Of a stretch of DNA of 64,000 nt, positions 1 through 10,974 are shown one piece after another. The notes under the pieces were generated by a model. The model searched no databases and was not told where the DNA came from. It was given only the letters and a program-made list of their open reading frames with translations. Origin of the DNA: Larus michahellis (taxonomy: Eukaryota; Chordata; Aves; Charadriiformes; Laridae); NCBI RefSeq assembly GCF_964199755.1, contig NW_027435902.1:310001-374000 (forward strand), given 5' to 3'. A program made the position numbers and the translations under genes. Numbering within the stretch: position 1 is the stretch's first letter; each line of letters opens with the position of its first letter.

Positions 1-462
1 ACTGGAGTTGAATGTGGTGAGGGATGTGAAGGGCGACAAGAAAGGCTTCTCTAGGTACATCCCCAGCAGAATGAATAATACAGAAGATGTGGGCCTGCTG
101 CTGAACGGGAGCAGGGGCCTGGTCACAAAGGACATGCAGAAGGCCAAAGTACTGAATGCCTTCTTCACCTCAGTCTTCACTGGTAAGACTGGCCTTCAGC
201 AATTCCAGGTCCCTGAGAGCAATGGGAGAGTCCACGGTAAGGCAGGCTTATCCTTGGTGTTTAAACAAATGGGACACAGGTAAGTCCATGGACCTGGTGG
301 GACGCAGCCACGAGGGCCATGGGAGCTGACTGGTGTCACTGCGAGGTCACTCTTGATAATGTCTGGAAGGTCATGATGGTCAGGGCAGGTTCCTGAGGTC
401 TGGAGAATGCAAATATTGCCCCTGTCTTCAAGAGAGACAAGAAAGAGGATCCAGGGAACCAC
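1..462 (+). mobile_element. CR1 LINE fragment, linker plus start of reverse transcriptase
   Basis: A degenerate piece of CR1 ORF2. The frame starting at base 8 encodes the segment between endonuclease and reverse transcriptase that is typical of avian CR1, with blocks such as DVKGDKKGFSRY, NGSRGLVTKDMQKAKVLNAF and FTSVFTGKTGLQ. Homology continues after that frame closes (about 255-460), through the stretch that in CR1 reads KSMGPDG-like and into the start of the RT domain, with frameshifts. The copy is cut at the left window edge. At about 460 it is interrupted by an LTR insertion and resumes near 1112. It is not functional. Confidence 0.85.
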
Positions 463-1107
463 TGATGTACTTTAAGAAGGTAGAATGTACTTTTAAAAAG
501 GTAAAATATATTTTAGAAGGTAGAATCTCTCATTAAGTAAGTAAGAATAAAGAGCTGTAAAAAGGCCCTGTGAAACCAGACGCTTGGTATCAACAATAAA
601 TGCCTTCCTAATGTATATACCTTTGAAGAAGAACAGAAGGCTGATAATAAGGAACATCCCATCACAGGGGATGCCGAAACCGTCTGAAAAGCAGACAGCT
701 GCTGGATAAGGCATAAAGTCAACAAAAATTTGCAGTAACTGGGGGGAGAGGTAAATGTGGCAGTGGGAGATCACGACCACCAACTCAAGTGGAGACTGGA
801 TTGGACCCCAAGGTGCTGGAGCATGCACATAGCAATGAAAGGACCTTGTTACTCCAAATGAAAGCGAGAGACTGTACTAACCAATAGAAATTGTTATGAT
901 AAGGTACTAACCAATTATTATAATTAAGGGCATGTATTTCTGTGTTTTGGACCATATAAATATTCGGAGGAGTTTGTAGGCCAGTGTGCTAGCTTTGTGG
1001 ATCACCACCCAGCACTCATCTCTGCAGACATTAAATAAATAGCTCATACCTCTACTCTGTGCGTATATTGGCGTCACACACCAGGTAAATGACCCCACTT
1101 TGGGACA
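463..1107 (+). mobile_element. Solo LTR inserted inside a CR1 copy
   Basis: About 645 bp separates two pieces of one CR1 copy that would otherwise be contiguous. The inserted block starts with TG (463, or 466) and ends with CA (1107). It holds an AT-rich promoter-like stretch with a TATA-type element near 953 (CCATATAAATATT) and a polyadenylation signal near 1030 (ATTAAATAAATAG), in the order expected of U3-R-U5. No internal retroviral sequence is seen, so it is read as a solo LTR. The flanking bases (ACCAC before, ATACT after) do not form a clean target-site duplication, so exact ends are uncertain by a few bases. Confidence 0.65.
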
Positions 1108-1111
1108 ATAC

Positions 1112-1612
1112 TCTAGGCTGGTCAGTCACCTCCATCCCAGGAAAGGTGATGGAGCAAATAATCCCGGGAACCAATTCTGATCACAGGAAGGACGGGAAGG
1201 TGACTGGAAGGACTGCATGGATTTGCAAAGGGCAAACCACGTCTGACCAACCTGACAGCTGTCTTTGCTAAAATGAGTGGCTTGGTGGATGAGGAGAGAG
1301 TACTGGATGTCATTTATCTGAACTTCAGAAGGGATTTTGACACTGTCTTCTGCAACACCCACTTAGACACACTAGTGGCTAGGAAAGGCTAGGAAAGCAG
1401 ACATGAGATGGATTTAAAACATTTTAAACCGGCGGAACGGCTTGACTCAAGGTTTGTGGCACTGGGTCCACCTGGAGGCCAGTCACCAGTGGGATACCCC
1501 AGCGATCAACACTGGGGCTAATACTGTTCAACATCTTCATTAGACACCAGGACCGAGTGCACCCTCAGCAAGTTTGGAGGTGACACAAAAGTAGAGGAGT
1601 GGCTGACAGCCC
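1112..1612 (+). mobile_element. CR1 LINE fragment, reverse transcriptase domain (continuation)
   Basis: Resumes the CR1 copy interrupted at about 460. The DNA matches the avian CR1 RT domain: the GKVMEQII block at about 1141, the stretch around GRTAWICKGQTTSDQPD, then the part that in CR1 gives the LDFSKAFDTV-like palm motif (here FRRDFDTVFCNT, degraded), followed by [15 protein letters not shown]-like sequence out of frame. Several frameshifts and stops break it. It fades out near 1612 in the segment after the catalytic palm. Confidence 0.8.
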
Positions 1613-2267
1613 AGGCCTTGGCTCGCAGGTACAACTGCACCGATGGGGTCTGTGCTGCCCACAGCAGAGCCTATGGGGAACAGAGACGGGCAGGTGGGCA
1701 CCTCGTTCAGAGAACCTTTTCTTCTGGGTTGGGTTTTAAAGCTTCCTTGGACAAAGGTATCCCAAGAGAGTGTCCCCACCAGCAGTGACTGTGACAGAGA
1801 AGCATGGCTGAGAGCGCACAGCCCAGCAAGAGGAACTGCCTGGAAACACTGAGGCATGTGTTTGGAGATCGATAACTGTAGCCATGCCCAGGTAGCCAGG
1901 AGTCACACAGATCAGCCGACAGAGGACTGTGGTAGTAGTGGAAGGAAATGGCAGGGGCACTTTCTCTTTGAGCATTTCCATGAGTCTTTTCACTCCTGTC
2001 AGTGGCATGTTTTTGAGATACACCTGTGGATTGGCCCAGTTGTTGTGCTTCGTTTCACTCTGTGGAGCAGCCTCAGAGGGTGGGAACTGGGTGCCTCTGT
2101 GATGAGCTGGCCCCAGAAGTTCTACTCTGGGAGCACAACTAATGCGCTCCGGCTGTCTGTAGGCTTCCAGTCCATAGCACAAGCCCAAAGGTAAGCCGAA
2201 AGGAAAGCAACCCAAAACATCCCAAGAGTGAACGTCAGGCCCTCTACATCAGCAGTTTTGTTCACAA
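1613..2267. other. Unassigned intergenic sequence
   Basis: About 650 bp between two CR1 pieces. Open frames on both strands reach 112-159 codons but show no family signature, and the frames overlap on opposite strands. No RNA gene or LTR hallmark was found. Confidence 0.5.
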
Positions 2268-2992
2268 AATCACAGAATGATAGGGCGTGGAAGGGACCTC
2301 TGGAGATCATCTAGTCCAAAACCCCTGCCAGAGCAGGGTCACCCAGAGCAGGCTGCACAGGAATGCGTCCAGGCGGGTTTGGAATGTCTTCAGAGACGGA
2401 CACTCCACCACCTCTCTGGGCAGCCTGTGCCAGGACTCTGCCACCCTCACAGGAAAGAAGTTCCTCCTCATGTTGAGATGGAACTTCCTATGCTCAAGTT
2501 TGTGCCCATTACCTCTTGTCCTGTCCCTGGGCACCACTGAAAAGAGCCTGGCCCCATCCTCCTGACACCCATCCTTTAAGTATTTGTAAGTGTTGATAAG
2601 ATCCCCTCTCAGCCATCTTTTTTCCAGACTGAAAAGACAGAAGTTCCTCAGCCTTTCTTCATAACAGAGATGTTCCAGTCCCTTCATCATCTTGGTAGCC
2701 CTTTGCTGTCCCCTCTCCAGCAGTTCCCTGTCCTTCTTGAACCGGGGAGCCCAGAACTGGACACAGCACTCCAGGTGCGGCCTCACCAGGGCAGAGTAGA
2801 GAGGGAGGATGACCTCCCTCCACCTGCTGGCCACACTCTTCTTGATGCACCCCAGGATGCCATTGGTCTTTTTGGCCACAAGGTCCCATTGCTGGCTCAT
2901 GGTCATCCTGTTGTCCACTGGGAGTCCCAGGTCTCTTTCCACAGAGCTGCTCTCCAGCAGGTCAGCCGCTAACATGATGCGTGGGATTATTC
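2268..2992 (-). mobile_element. CR1 LINE, 5'-truncated 3' end with long ORF2 tail
   Basis: Minus-strand CR1. Its 3' end lies near 2268-2310, where the plus strand reads as the reverse complement of the CR1 tail (AATCACAGAATGATAGGG, then GGAGATCATCTAGTCCAA). The open frame 3023-2307 (238 codons) covers the C-terminal part of ORF2 after the RT palm, with blocks [60 protein letters not shown] and [18 protein letters not shown]. The frame is uninterrupted, so this copy is younger or better kept than the one at 1-1612. Its 5' side is lost near 2993, where an LTR begins. Confidence 0.92.
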
Positions 2993-3350
2993 TGTAGGAA
3001 TGTGTCTGAGAGAAAATGGCCATGTGAGCCAGCCTCCCTACTATGAGAGATTAGATTAAGAGCAAAACAGGTGGTAGAAGATGGAATTAGTATATGGGAA
3101 AAATGAGAACTGAGAAGGTAGAAAACATGTTGTGCTAATGACTAAGCAATTTACTATGTGAATTCTTGTAACCAATCTGATCTGTGAATGAACTTCATGG
3201 ACAGCGCGTGGACGGTGTAACTAGCTAATCAGAAATAAGCAAGTAGCATGTACAGCTACAACACAGGGTATAAAAGATGATGATCTGTGCTTAATAAACG
3301 GCTTCTGTTGATTCACATTGGATCGTCTGGAGTCCAGTTATTTCTCCTCA
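2993..3350 (+). mobile_element. Solo LTR, ERVK-like, with 6-bp target-site duplication
   Basis: A 358-bp element beginning TGTAGG and ending CCTCA. TTATTC is found directly before it (2987-2992) and directly after it (3351-3356), a perfect 6-bp duplication. Inside are a TATA box near 3271 (TATAAAAGATG), a polyadenylation signal AATAAA near 3292, and a U5-like end with GATCGTCTGGAGTCCAG. TG...CA ends with 6-bp duplications are typical of alpha/beta-type (ERVK) avian retroviruses. No internal genes remain, so it is a recombined solo LTR. It sits at the 5' boundary of the CR1 copy at 2268-2992. Confidence 0.8.
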
Positions 3351-3635
3351 TTATTCCTCCCCAAACTCCCCATGTATCCAATGTCCCAGCTCTTCTCTTC
3401 TTGCAAATTTGGGTGCAACCTTTCATCAGACCCATCTTCTCAATAATTCCTGCTGGTTCTTATCCCCAACCATCCTTCCCACTACTTTGGGCCCATCATG
3501 ATACAAGGCCTGTACTTGAGCCCTGAAATTTGTGATGGCAGCCCCAGGGCCAAGAAGGCTGTGAGGAAAAAGGACTGATGGGAGAGGGAGTGTTAACAGC
3601 ATGTGAAAATCCCTAGGGAGCCCTGAGTCCCTCAC

Positions 3636-3763
3636 TACAGCCTCTCCAGCCGGCAGGAGGGATGCTTCAGCCCCTCGCACAGCAACTGCCCCCCAGTGTC
3701 TCCCACAGACTCAGGCTGGCGCTGAGCACGGCAGCCAAGCTGGTGATCTGGCACCACTGCAGT
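3636..3763 (-). pseudogene. LRR exon 3 of the NLRP pseudogene (truncated, frameshifted)
   Basis: Same exon type as the two before it but only 128 bp, about 43 bp short of 171. It starts after CCCTGCAG with LQWCQITSLAAVLSASLSLW, loses the middle of the repeat, then continues in a shifted frame into the block that would read CEGLKHPSCRLERL. A donor-like GTGAGG follows at 3635-3630. The deletion is not a multiple of three, so the frame is broken. Confidence 0.8.
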
Positions 3764-4509
3764 CTGCAGGGGAGGGACACAGGAGCTGTGGGACTGTCAC
3801 AGCCACCAGGAGACAAGCCATACCCACCCACCCACCAGCCTTCCCAGTTCAGTCCCACTAGTCCGCGACCCTGAGCTTCCCCAGTCACTGGGCTCTCCCC
3901 AAGGCTACAGACAAAACAAATTTAGAATTTCTGGGCACTTTGTTTTGTTCACAAAGTCCTCTCAGTGGGCACCCACTAAGATTCCATCAGGGAAGCAGTA
4001 ATTGTGCCGCTCATTCCCATGGCTTGGCAGAGCACTCTAGAGCCACAGGAGATGCCCAAAATGGCTCAAACACCCAGGCAGAGGTGGCAGAGATGGCACA
4101 GGGCCTGCACAAGAGCCCCAACGCTCAACACAGCAGCCAATGTAGAGATGGGAGTAAAGGCAAGGACGGGGAGGGAGCCTTGTGGCCCAGCCCAGGATGA
4201 CTTGCCCATGGCAGAAGAGGGACTTCTCACAAGGATGTGTCCTCTGCCCTCCTCTGGTGCCTGCTCACGTGGGACTGAACACCCCGGGCTCAGCAGACAC
4301 CAGGTCTGGGGAAACAGGCACCTGGAAGGGCACCACTTTCACACGCTCCTCTCGTTCCCCGTGCAGGCAGGTGGGGAGCATGGGATGAGCAGGGAGCCAG
4401 CGCTGCAGGCTCACCTCCATGGCAGCCTCTCCCCATCCCTGCGTCCCAGCTCCAGTGTCATGCCAGACCCCATCAAGGGAAATGCCCCAGGCGGCCCTGG
4501 GTCCCTCAC
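3764..4509. other. Intron-like spacer between LRR exons 3 and 2
   Basis: About 750 bp with no recognisable exon, repeat or RNA gene. Overlapping long frames on the plus strand (86-170 codons) have no family signature and reflect GC-rich composition. Confidence 0.5.
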
Positions 4510-4680
4510 CCCATGATCTCCAGCCGGCAGGTGGGTTGCTTCAGCCCCTCTCACGGCAGCCGCACCCCAGCATCTCCAAAATAATTATCACCCAGGTGCA
4601 GCTCCCGCAGACGTGGGCTGGTGCTGAGCATGGCAGCCAGGCCCCCGCAGCCGGCGCTGGTCAGCTGGCAATGTCGCAGG
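4510..4680 (-). pseudogene. LRR exon 2 of the NLRP pseudogene (171 bp, one stop)
   Basis: Exactly 171 bp between an acceptor (TCCCTTGCAG) and a donor (GTGAGG), same phase as the preceding LRR exon. It encodes LRHCQLTSAGCGGLAAMLST, SPRLRELHLGDNYFGDAGVR and then LP-stop-EGLKQPTCRLEIMG. The stop is TGA at 4553-4551 (plus strand TCA), where the family has cysteine (TGC), so a single base change explains it. Both splice sites look usable. Confidence 0.88.
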
Positions 4681-5857
4681 CTGCAAGGGAGATGCAGGAA
4701 AAGGAGCCACAAGACCATCACAGCCACCCGGAGAGATGTAACCACCCACGTGCCTCTCAAAGGGCCTATGCCCACACACCATGGCCACACACCCTGCCCA
4801 CACTCATGGGATCCAGTGCTTGGTCAAGGGCTCGGCGCTGGAGCCACCGCCTGCTCCAAGCCCAGCCCTTGGCCTCCTCTGAACCCATTTCTTTCCAGAA
4901 GGGAACAAAGGGCTCTTCTCAGTGCTGCCTAATGGAAGGATAAGAGGCAACAGCCACAAGTCGCAACACAGGAAACTCATTAGACTTCAGATCTCTCTGT
5001 CCCCCGTCCCTCCACCATAAGTGTGGTCAAACAATGGAACAAGACCCCGGAGGGACTGTGGGATCCTCATCCTTGGAAACATTCCTAACCCAGTGGACAG
5101 GACCCTGAACAACTCATTATGGCAGCCCAGCTTTGAATGTGAAGAAGTCCTACATGACCTCTGGAGGACCCTCCTACCTAAAGTACTTTATGATTCTGGA
5201 TCTGGGCAAGACCCTGCTGGTTAACTGCCCTTCTGCAAATGGCTGGAGCTGTGGAGAGTCTGGAAAACAGGCCTATTCCTACAATCCTTCAGACCCTGCC
5301 TGCCTTCAGGACATACACGTAAGGATGCACTCCTTCAACCGAAAACGTGACAACACTAACTCCCCCTTTGCCAACCCAACCCTTACTGCTGGGCTTGCTC
5401 ATTCATGGCAGGGTTGCAAAATCCCACCATGCAAAGGCTGATGTAAAGACCTCCACTGGCCTCTCCAGGACATCCTTCTTCTGCCCAGCTGTTCTTTTCC
5501 TGCATGGAAGAGAGGGCAAGCAAGACCATTTTAGTTGTCCAGCCCACCTGCCTGTGTTTTGGGATCCATTTCCTCCCACATTAGCTCCATGCGACCACCC
5601 TAGCTTCAGCCATGTCCCATGTCCCAGTACAACAGTGGGGACCTCAAGCTCAGCAGCACTTTCACCCACCCCATCATCGCGGAAGAGCTGCCTTCCCTCT
5701 TAGGTGTTATATCCTCTCTCAGCGCACCTCTCTGATGAGCACCATTTGGGAGACACCGCTTCCATCTCCACATCCCAGCTGGCAGAAGCAGCTGCCCAGC
5801 CCCAGCCCCACAGAGTGCTGCCCAGGGAAATACCCTGAGGAGCTCCGGGTCTCCCAC
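4681..5857. other. Intron-like spacer between LRR exons 2 and 1
   Basis: About 1.2 kb with no recognised feature. If more LRR exons once lay here they are no longer visible by eye. Confidence 0.5.
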
Positions 5858-6028
5858 CACAGTGTCTCCAGGCAGCAGGAGGGATGCTTCAGCCCCTCGC
5901 ACAGCAGCCGCAGCCCAGTGTCTCCCATCTGCCTGTCTTGCACGTCCAGCTTCTTCAGGCTCCAGCTGGTGCTCAGTGCTGCAGCCAGGTCCCTGCACGC
6001 GAGGCTGGTGAGCTGGCACTGCCACAGG
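5858..6028 (-). pseudogene. LRR exon 1 of the NLRP pseudogene (171 bp, open)
   Basis: Exactly 171 bp, flanked by an acceptor (TCCCTGCAG) and a donor (GTGGGAG), phase 2 at both ends. It encodes one NLRP leucine-rich repeat pair: LWQCQLTSLACRDLAAALST, then SLKKLDVQDRQMGDTGLRLL, then CEGLKHPSCCLETLW. No stop interrupts it. The 171-bp symmetrical exon is the standard building block of NLRP C-termini. It sits 1.55 kb downstream (in the gene's direction) of the NACHT exon; another LRR exon may have been lost in between. Confidence 0.9.
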
Positions 6029-7575
6029 CTGCAGGGAGACGCACCAAAGAGGGGACGGGAGTTATCAGAGCTGCTGGAACAGACACACCTCTCACAGGGA
6101 AAAACCACAGGGGTCGAGTCCAGCCTGGTATTGACAGCTGGTGCCATGAGCAATAGCCCCAGTACAAGGGCAAGAAGCTACCTCAGGAAGGCTGGCTATG
6201 GGATACAGCCCGTGAGGGGCTGTATCTGACCAGGTCTGTGGACACTCAGAGCCCCAGCTGGCCCAGAATCCAGGTGGGCATGCTGTTTGGGGGTACCCAT
6301 TCACCAGCCCCACACACGATCACTGCAACGTGGAGCAGGACAACAGACCTGTTTTCTCGCACTGCGCTTGCATCTGACTTGCTTGTGCTGTTGAGGCATT
6401 CTTCACCACACTTCCTCGGTGTTGGGGAGGGAACTCTGGGATCTCTCTTCCTGACACTGATGGGGAAACAGGTGCAGGGTAGTGCCCAATACTACCACAC
6501 CTCCTCAAACTCCTCGCCAGTCCCACTGCTGACCTTGGAAGTGCACCTACAGTGCCGTGAAAGAAGACTGTGCTTTGATAGTGCCCAATGCCACAAGAAA
6601 GCCTCACCACAATGAGGAGGTTGCACCCCACAGAGGAGAGGGGATAGAGGCAAAAAACATGCTTTTACAGGGGTTATGGTTTTTCCAGTACCAAACTCCT
6701 GAAAAGCCTTCTGCAACATGAGACATCTCTTGCCCCGTCTCAGGAGTCCGGGCTCGTTTTCTGCTCTGCTGAGCATCTCTTCCAGCTCACTCAGGACTCG
6801 TGGGCACTTGCCTTGCCATACTGCTGAGAGGTGAACAGATCTCTCCTAGCTGGCTACCAGAGCCCTTTTCCCAATCAAGCATAGCACTCTTGTGAGCAGA
6901 TCTCCACCACAGACTGCCAGCCTGCACAACGCCAACAGAGTCAAGTGCATCAAGGGAGAAGCCTGCAGCTTAACCCCTTCCAGACTCAAACAGGGTGGTC
7001 CAAGCTTTTTGCTCTGCTTCTCTGCTAGGTCCCTCTCTGAATCCAAGTCAAACCTTCCAGCCTTTCAGACCAAGGGCTACAGGGAAAGGGGTAGTGAAAA
7101 AAAAAAACAGGTTTGCATTTTCAGGAAGTGCAAATGAAAAGGCTTTTAAAAATATCTTTGCAGTGCCTCCCTCTACTAGGGCAATGTGGTGGAGATAAGC
7201 ACCTGTATTTCCTGCAGAGGAAAAACCACTCTGGCTTGGTCCTTTCCTGGACCTAGAAGAGGCTTTGTAGAGACAGTGGATGGCTACACAGCTCCGCAGG
7301 TCCTTTATGGAGCTGCTCACATAAGCAGGTCTCAACTCCATCAGCATGGTCTCCACAACAGCCTTAGTCAATCCGGAATAAAATGAGGAAGGGGTCGGGG
7401 GAAGAGTTTTGTTAATAGGAACGTGAGAAGAGTCCCTTCGCTATAATAGCATTAGTTTGACGGGAAAGCAAACTACCATTTTTCTAGCATTTTTAGTTAT
7501 TAAAAAGGGAGAGAAGACCAACTTAGTGGCTCAAGGAACTTTGTCACTGTGGTGGTCAAACAATACAATACTTAC
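6029..7575. other. Intron-like spacer between LRR exon 1 and the NACHT exon
   Basis: About 1.55 kb. It contains a run of about 11 A near 7097-7107. A minus-strand frame at 7371-7048 (107 codons) matches no family I recognise. No LRR exon was found in it. Confidence 0.45.
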
Positions 7576-9313
7576 AAACAAGGTCTCTCTGGGGGTCCTG
7601 GAATAACCTCATTTTCATGGTCTTCCCATGTAAGGAAGTACCATTCAAGATGAAGGGAGTCCAGTCCCTTCCAGTGTTTGACACAGAAGGAGAAAACCCT
7701 TTGATCAGGGTCAGGCTGATGTCTCTCAGAGCAATCCCCGTGAAAGGCTCCAATGCACGGCTCACAAATGTTTCGTCTTGACTCTCGAACAAACAGTGAA
7801 ATATAATCAAGTCATAAATCACTCTATCAGAACCTGAAGCTACTCCTTGGCTTATCTGAATCCACCTCAGCAAATCTTCCTCAATTTGAGGTGAAGTTTC
7901 ACATCCAGTTATTTCCTTCAGCTTCTTCTTTAGTTCCTTGTTGAACAGGCCAAACAGGAATCACACCACTATCAAACGTGTTTTACATTCACTCTCATTT
8001 TCAAGCACTACCTTTATTGTCTTCTCAGGAGTCCTTGAGTGTCCCCTTGCATCCCCATCATCCCCCAGTGCATAGAACAACACTGCAAAAAACTCTTGAA
8101 AACTCAGATGAATGAAGCTGTAGACAGTCACGCACTCCCAATCTTTTCTCAGAACACTCTCATTCATAAAAAGGGAGGAGAGAACTGGGTGATTTAAGAC
8201 ATGTTCCTCAATCTCCTTTTCCTCAAAGAGCATCTCCTGCTTCCAGATTCAATCAGCAGCCAGGCAGCAAAGTCTGCCCAGGAACTTCTTCAGATCCTGC
8301 TTCAGATCTTCTTTCCCACACTTGAGTAATCTGGAAAGGTAGGACACCTACAGCTCTGTGATTGTTGTAGGAGCCTGTGAAAGATCTTTCCCTTCATCAA
8401 GTTCTTGTTCAAGAACAGCACAGATGGTCCAACACGCGACGGGTACAAGGCACATGGTAAAAAGAATGTCATTTCTTTTGACAAAGCTAATGGCTTTCTT
8501 TGCTTTGTCTTCATCCATGAAGAACTTGTGGAAATATTCCTCCCTCAGCTTCCTAAAACCCCAGTATCTCTGCAAAACACTCTGTCTTTAAACACTGCTC
8601 CAGGCTTTGAAGAGCTGTTGGTCTTGTGGTGATGAGTAAGGAGGACTCTGAAAGGAGAGTCTTCTCCAATACGCTGCTCAGAATAATTTCCATGGGCTTC
8701 TTTTCCTCAGCACTTGAGCATAAATTACATTTTGGTTGTTCCAAGGAAAACCTCATTTCATCAAAGCCATCAACGATGAACAGAAGCTTCTGGGGATTAG
8801 CCAGGATGTCTCTAAGTGGTGCCTGTCAATCAGGACAGCAATCTGACATCAAGTCACCCAGACTCAGCATGTCCTCCTGCTAGGAAAGGTTGATCTCTAC
8901 AGCTTATGTAGTAAGCATAGTCAAACTGCGCATAAAGGGCTCTGTTTGCCCAGTCTAACATGATCTTTCTTGATGTCACCGTCTTTCCAATCCCTGCAGC
9001 TCCCACTAGCACAAAGATCTGTGGTATTTGCCCTCTTTTATCAGGCTGAAAAAGAGTTTCCACAGTGATGGTAGGGTCAGCACCTTCCCTACTGGCCTCC
9101 TCATGTCTCATGTCAAGAACACAGGACCTTGTGTTCTTGTTCAGTTCTGTTCTGAGTCTTTGCAACCTTCATCAGCTTGGCATATCTGCTGCTTAGAGAC
9201 GTGTTCCCAGCCTGGCGAGTGTTCACCTCTCTAGAAGTGCAGAACTCTCTTGCTGCATGGTCTCTGTACTTCTGCCTGTAATCTACACCAATGAGAAACA
9301 TGAGCACCACCTT
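7576..9313 (-). pseudogene. NACHT exon of the NLRP pseudogene
   Basis: The exon opens after a splice-acceptor-like TTTATTAG (9320-9314) and closes at a donor, TTGTTT followed by GTAAGT (donor GT at 7575-7574). It starts with a FISNA-type segment (YRQKYRDHAAREF). The NACHT Walker A is GAAGIGKT, near 9000, followed by RKIMLDWA. Further on are LLFIVDGFDEMRF (Walker B), SSLLITTRPTAL (sensor 1), REEYFHKFFMDEDKA and SFIHLSFQEFFAVLFY. Lesions seen: frameshift near 9120; frameshift near 8880; TGA at 8826-8828; TAG at 8553-8555 followed by a 2-nt deletion; TAG at 8348-8350; TGA at 8249-8251; TGA at 7961-7963. The donor is still consensus, so decay is moderate. Confidence 0.9.
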
Positions 9314-10937
9314 CTAATAAAGGCAAACTTCGCATTAGCCTCTCAAAATTATTCCCACAACACATTCCCAGTATGCAGCACTTGTTCTACACGACGGTTT
9401 TAGATTTCCAAAGACCTTTACAATGGCTTGCACTGAGTAACCACCTGAGCAATTCTATCTACCTCTTATTTAGGGAAGGTGGGGGGAACCAGCTCCTCCT
9501 CACACGGCTCCATTAAGTTTAACCAAGTAGGGCAGAAGGAACCCAATGGAGGAAGAACACATTCGTGGGAAAGACTGGTGAGTATTTACTTGGAAAACAG
9601 TTGCTAAGCATGCTCCTCTTTCCGTAAAGCACCCTGGCTTCTCTACCAAAGCAGGAGAGGACTTACACCTTCGTTTCTCAAATGGAAGACACATGGTTAA
9701 TGGTGTGTCCCCTGGCCCAAATCAGACTCGGAGAGCAGAGCTCCAGCCAACCTCCACTGCAATAAGCGGGTGATACTGTCGGTTGCTTAGAGAACACCCA
9801 CTGAATCACCTCTCTTCTTCAAACTCTGACAGAAAAGGAGGATCTGATGTGTCCCTTGTATTCCCTACGTGCACAGATGGCTCTGCACCGTTATCTCCTG
9901 GCTGAGATAGCTGCGTGTAGCATAGTGGCTTCTGCTGAAATGTCACATACCGTCAGCTGATGTTCCGGGACTGGGAGCTGAAACTGCAAAATGAACATGA
10001 GTATTACCATAGCGGTGTGGCAGAGTCCCAGAGACAACACTCAGTGGCAGCGGATCCCTCATGAGCCTGCCCAAAATCCTAGCAGATAAGGCAGAGTTCT
10101 GCTACTGGTAGTGCCACACGAGCACTGTGAACGTTCCCTGTCCTCTGCAAATCAACCTGCCTTGACATTGGGAAGGAGCCCCCTCTCCTCCCGGGGAGCC
10201 CCAGGTCCCACAGGGGGACATTCTTCCGTCCCAGAGCAGAACAAATTACCTGAGCTGCGGGCCACAACCCACCCCACCTCATCAAGAGGGCACATAGAGC
10301 CCCAGAGCAATCGTGGCAGCAGTCCCCAAAATGGGCAAGGGTGGCATTGGCAGGAGGGGGGCCCTGCAGCTTTCCCCCCAGCAAGGAGAGCACTGGCCTC
10401 CTCTCCTTCTCCCCTTGCCCTAGGACTTGAAATCTGCTCTCAGCCTTTTGAGGAGGAGCGAGCTTCATGCTTTTTCCAGGGAGCAGGCAGAGAAAAAGAA
10501 AGAAAAGCTGTCAGTAACCTCCTGCTTCCTCACCTTCTTCTTCCTTCTGCCTCAGGTGAGCTACCATGTCTCCCTTCCAGCACATGGACGGCCACCTTCA
10601 TCCACTGCAGCCTCTGATCCGCAGCACTTGTGCACGCCCTCAACTGCGTCATCAGTGTGGGGCGGGTCTCAAAACACCAGAGGGTGAAGGGTTAAGGCAA
10701 ATACCCCGAACCCACAGACCTAGCAGGGCAATTGTCACTTTGCCTGGCACATAAATATTTCTTGAGAGACATATGCAGCCATCTGGCCAACCCTGGATAA
10801 GCTCAGACCAACAAAAAAGAAAATAAAGAAAAAGAAGGAAGAAAAAACTCTTCTGTCAAGGAAGCAGTAAAAAAGTGCAAAAAGGGAAGTGGTTTGGGGA
10901 AATCAGTTCCAATGGTCTGTATCCCCCCAACCACATG

Positions 10938-10957
10938 TGCTGTGTGTGTGTGTGTGT
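10938..10957 (+). repeat. (GT)n microsatellite
   Basis: A short uninterrupted run of about nine GT dinucleotides (TGTGTGTGTGTGTGTGTG) just before the G-rich tract. Confidence 0.8.
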
Positions 10958-10974
10958 ATTCACTAGCAAACTTC

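Larger units (their letters stand above)
3636..9313 (-). pseudogene. NLRP-type NLR pseudogene (NACHT exon plus three LRR exons)
   Basis: Minus-strand remnant of a cytosolic innate-immune sensor of the NLRP family. These proteins oligomerise through a NACHT ATPase and sense ligands or regulate through C-terminal leucine-rich repeats. In order along the gene: a FISNA-like segment and NACHT (exon 9313-7576), then LRR exons 6028-5858, 4680-4510 and 3763-3636. The exon layout and the 171-bp phase-2 LRR exons are hallmarks of NLRP genes. The NACHT exon carries at least two frameshifts, one 2-nt deletion and five nonsense codons. One LRR exon has a stop and the last has lost about 43 bp. No pyrin or CARD exon was recognised upstream. 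It resembles NLRP3/NLRP12-like genes of reptiles and birds; which paralogue is not determinable here. Confidence 0.88.

Noticed and set aside
1736-2215. A 159-codon minus-strand frame between CR1 pieces
   Set aside because: No family signature, no initiation context or splice sites, and it overlaps a 112-codon frame on the other strand.
7048-7371. A 107-codon minus-strand frame between NACHT and LRR exons as an additional NLRP exon
   Set aside because: No LRR consensus and no acceptor/donor spacing near 171 bp; the tail reads through a poly-T/poly-A run.
10111-10617. A 168-codon plus-strand frame upstream of the NLRP pseudogene as a possible pyrin or CARD exon
   Set aside because: It is on the wrong strand for the NLRP gene and has no death-fold pattern; it is low-complexity Ser/Pro-rich.
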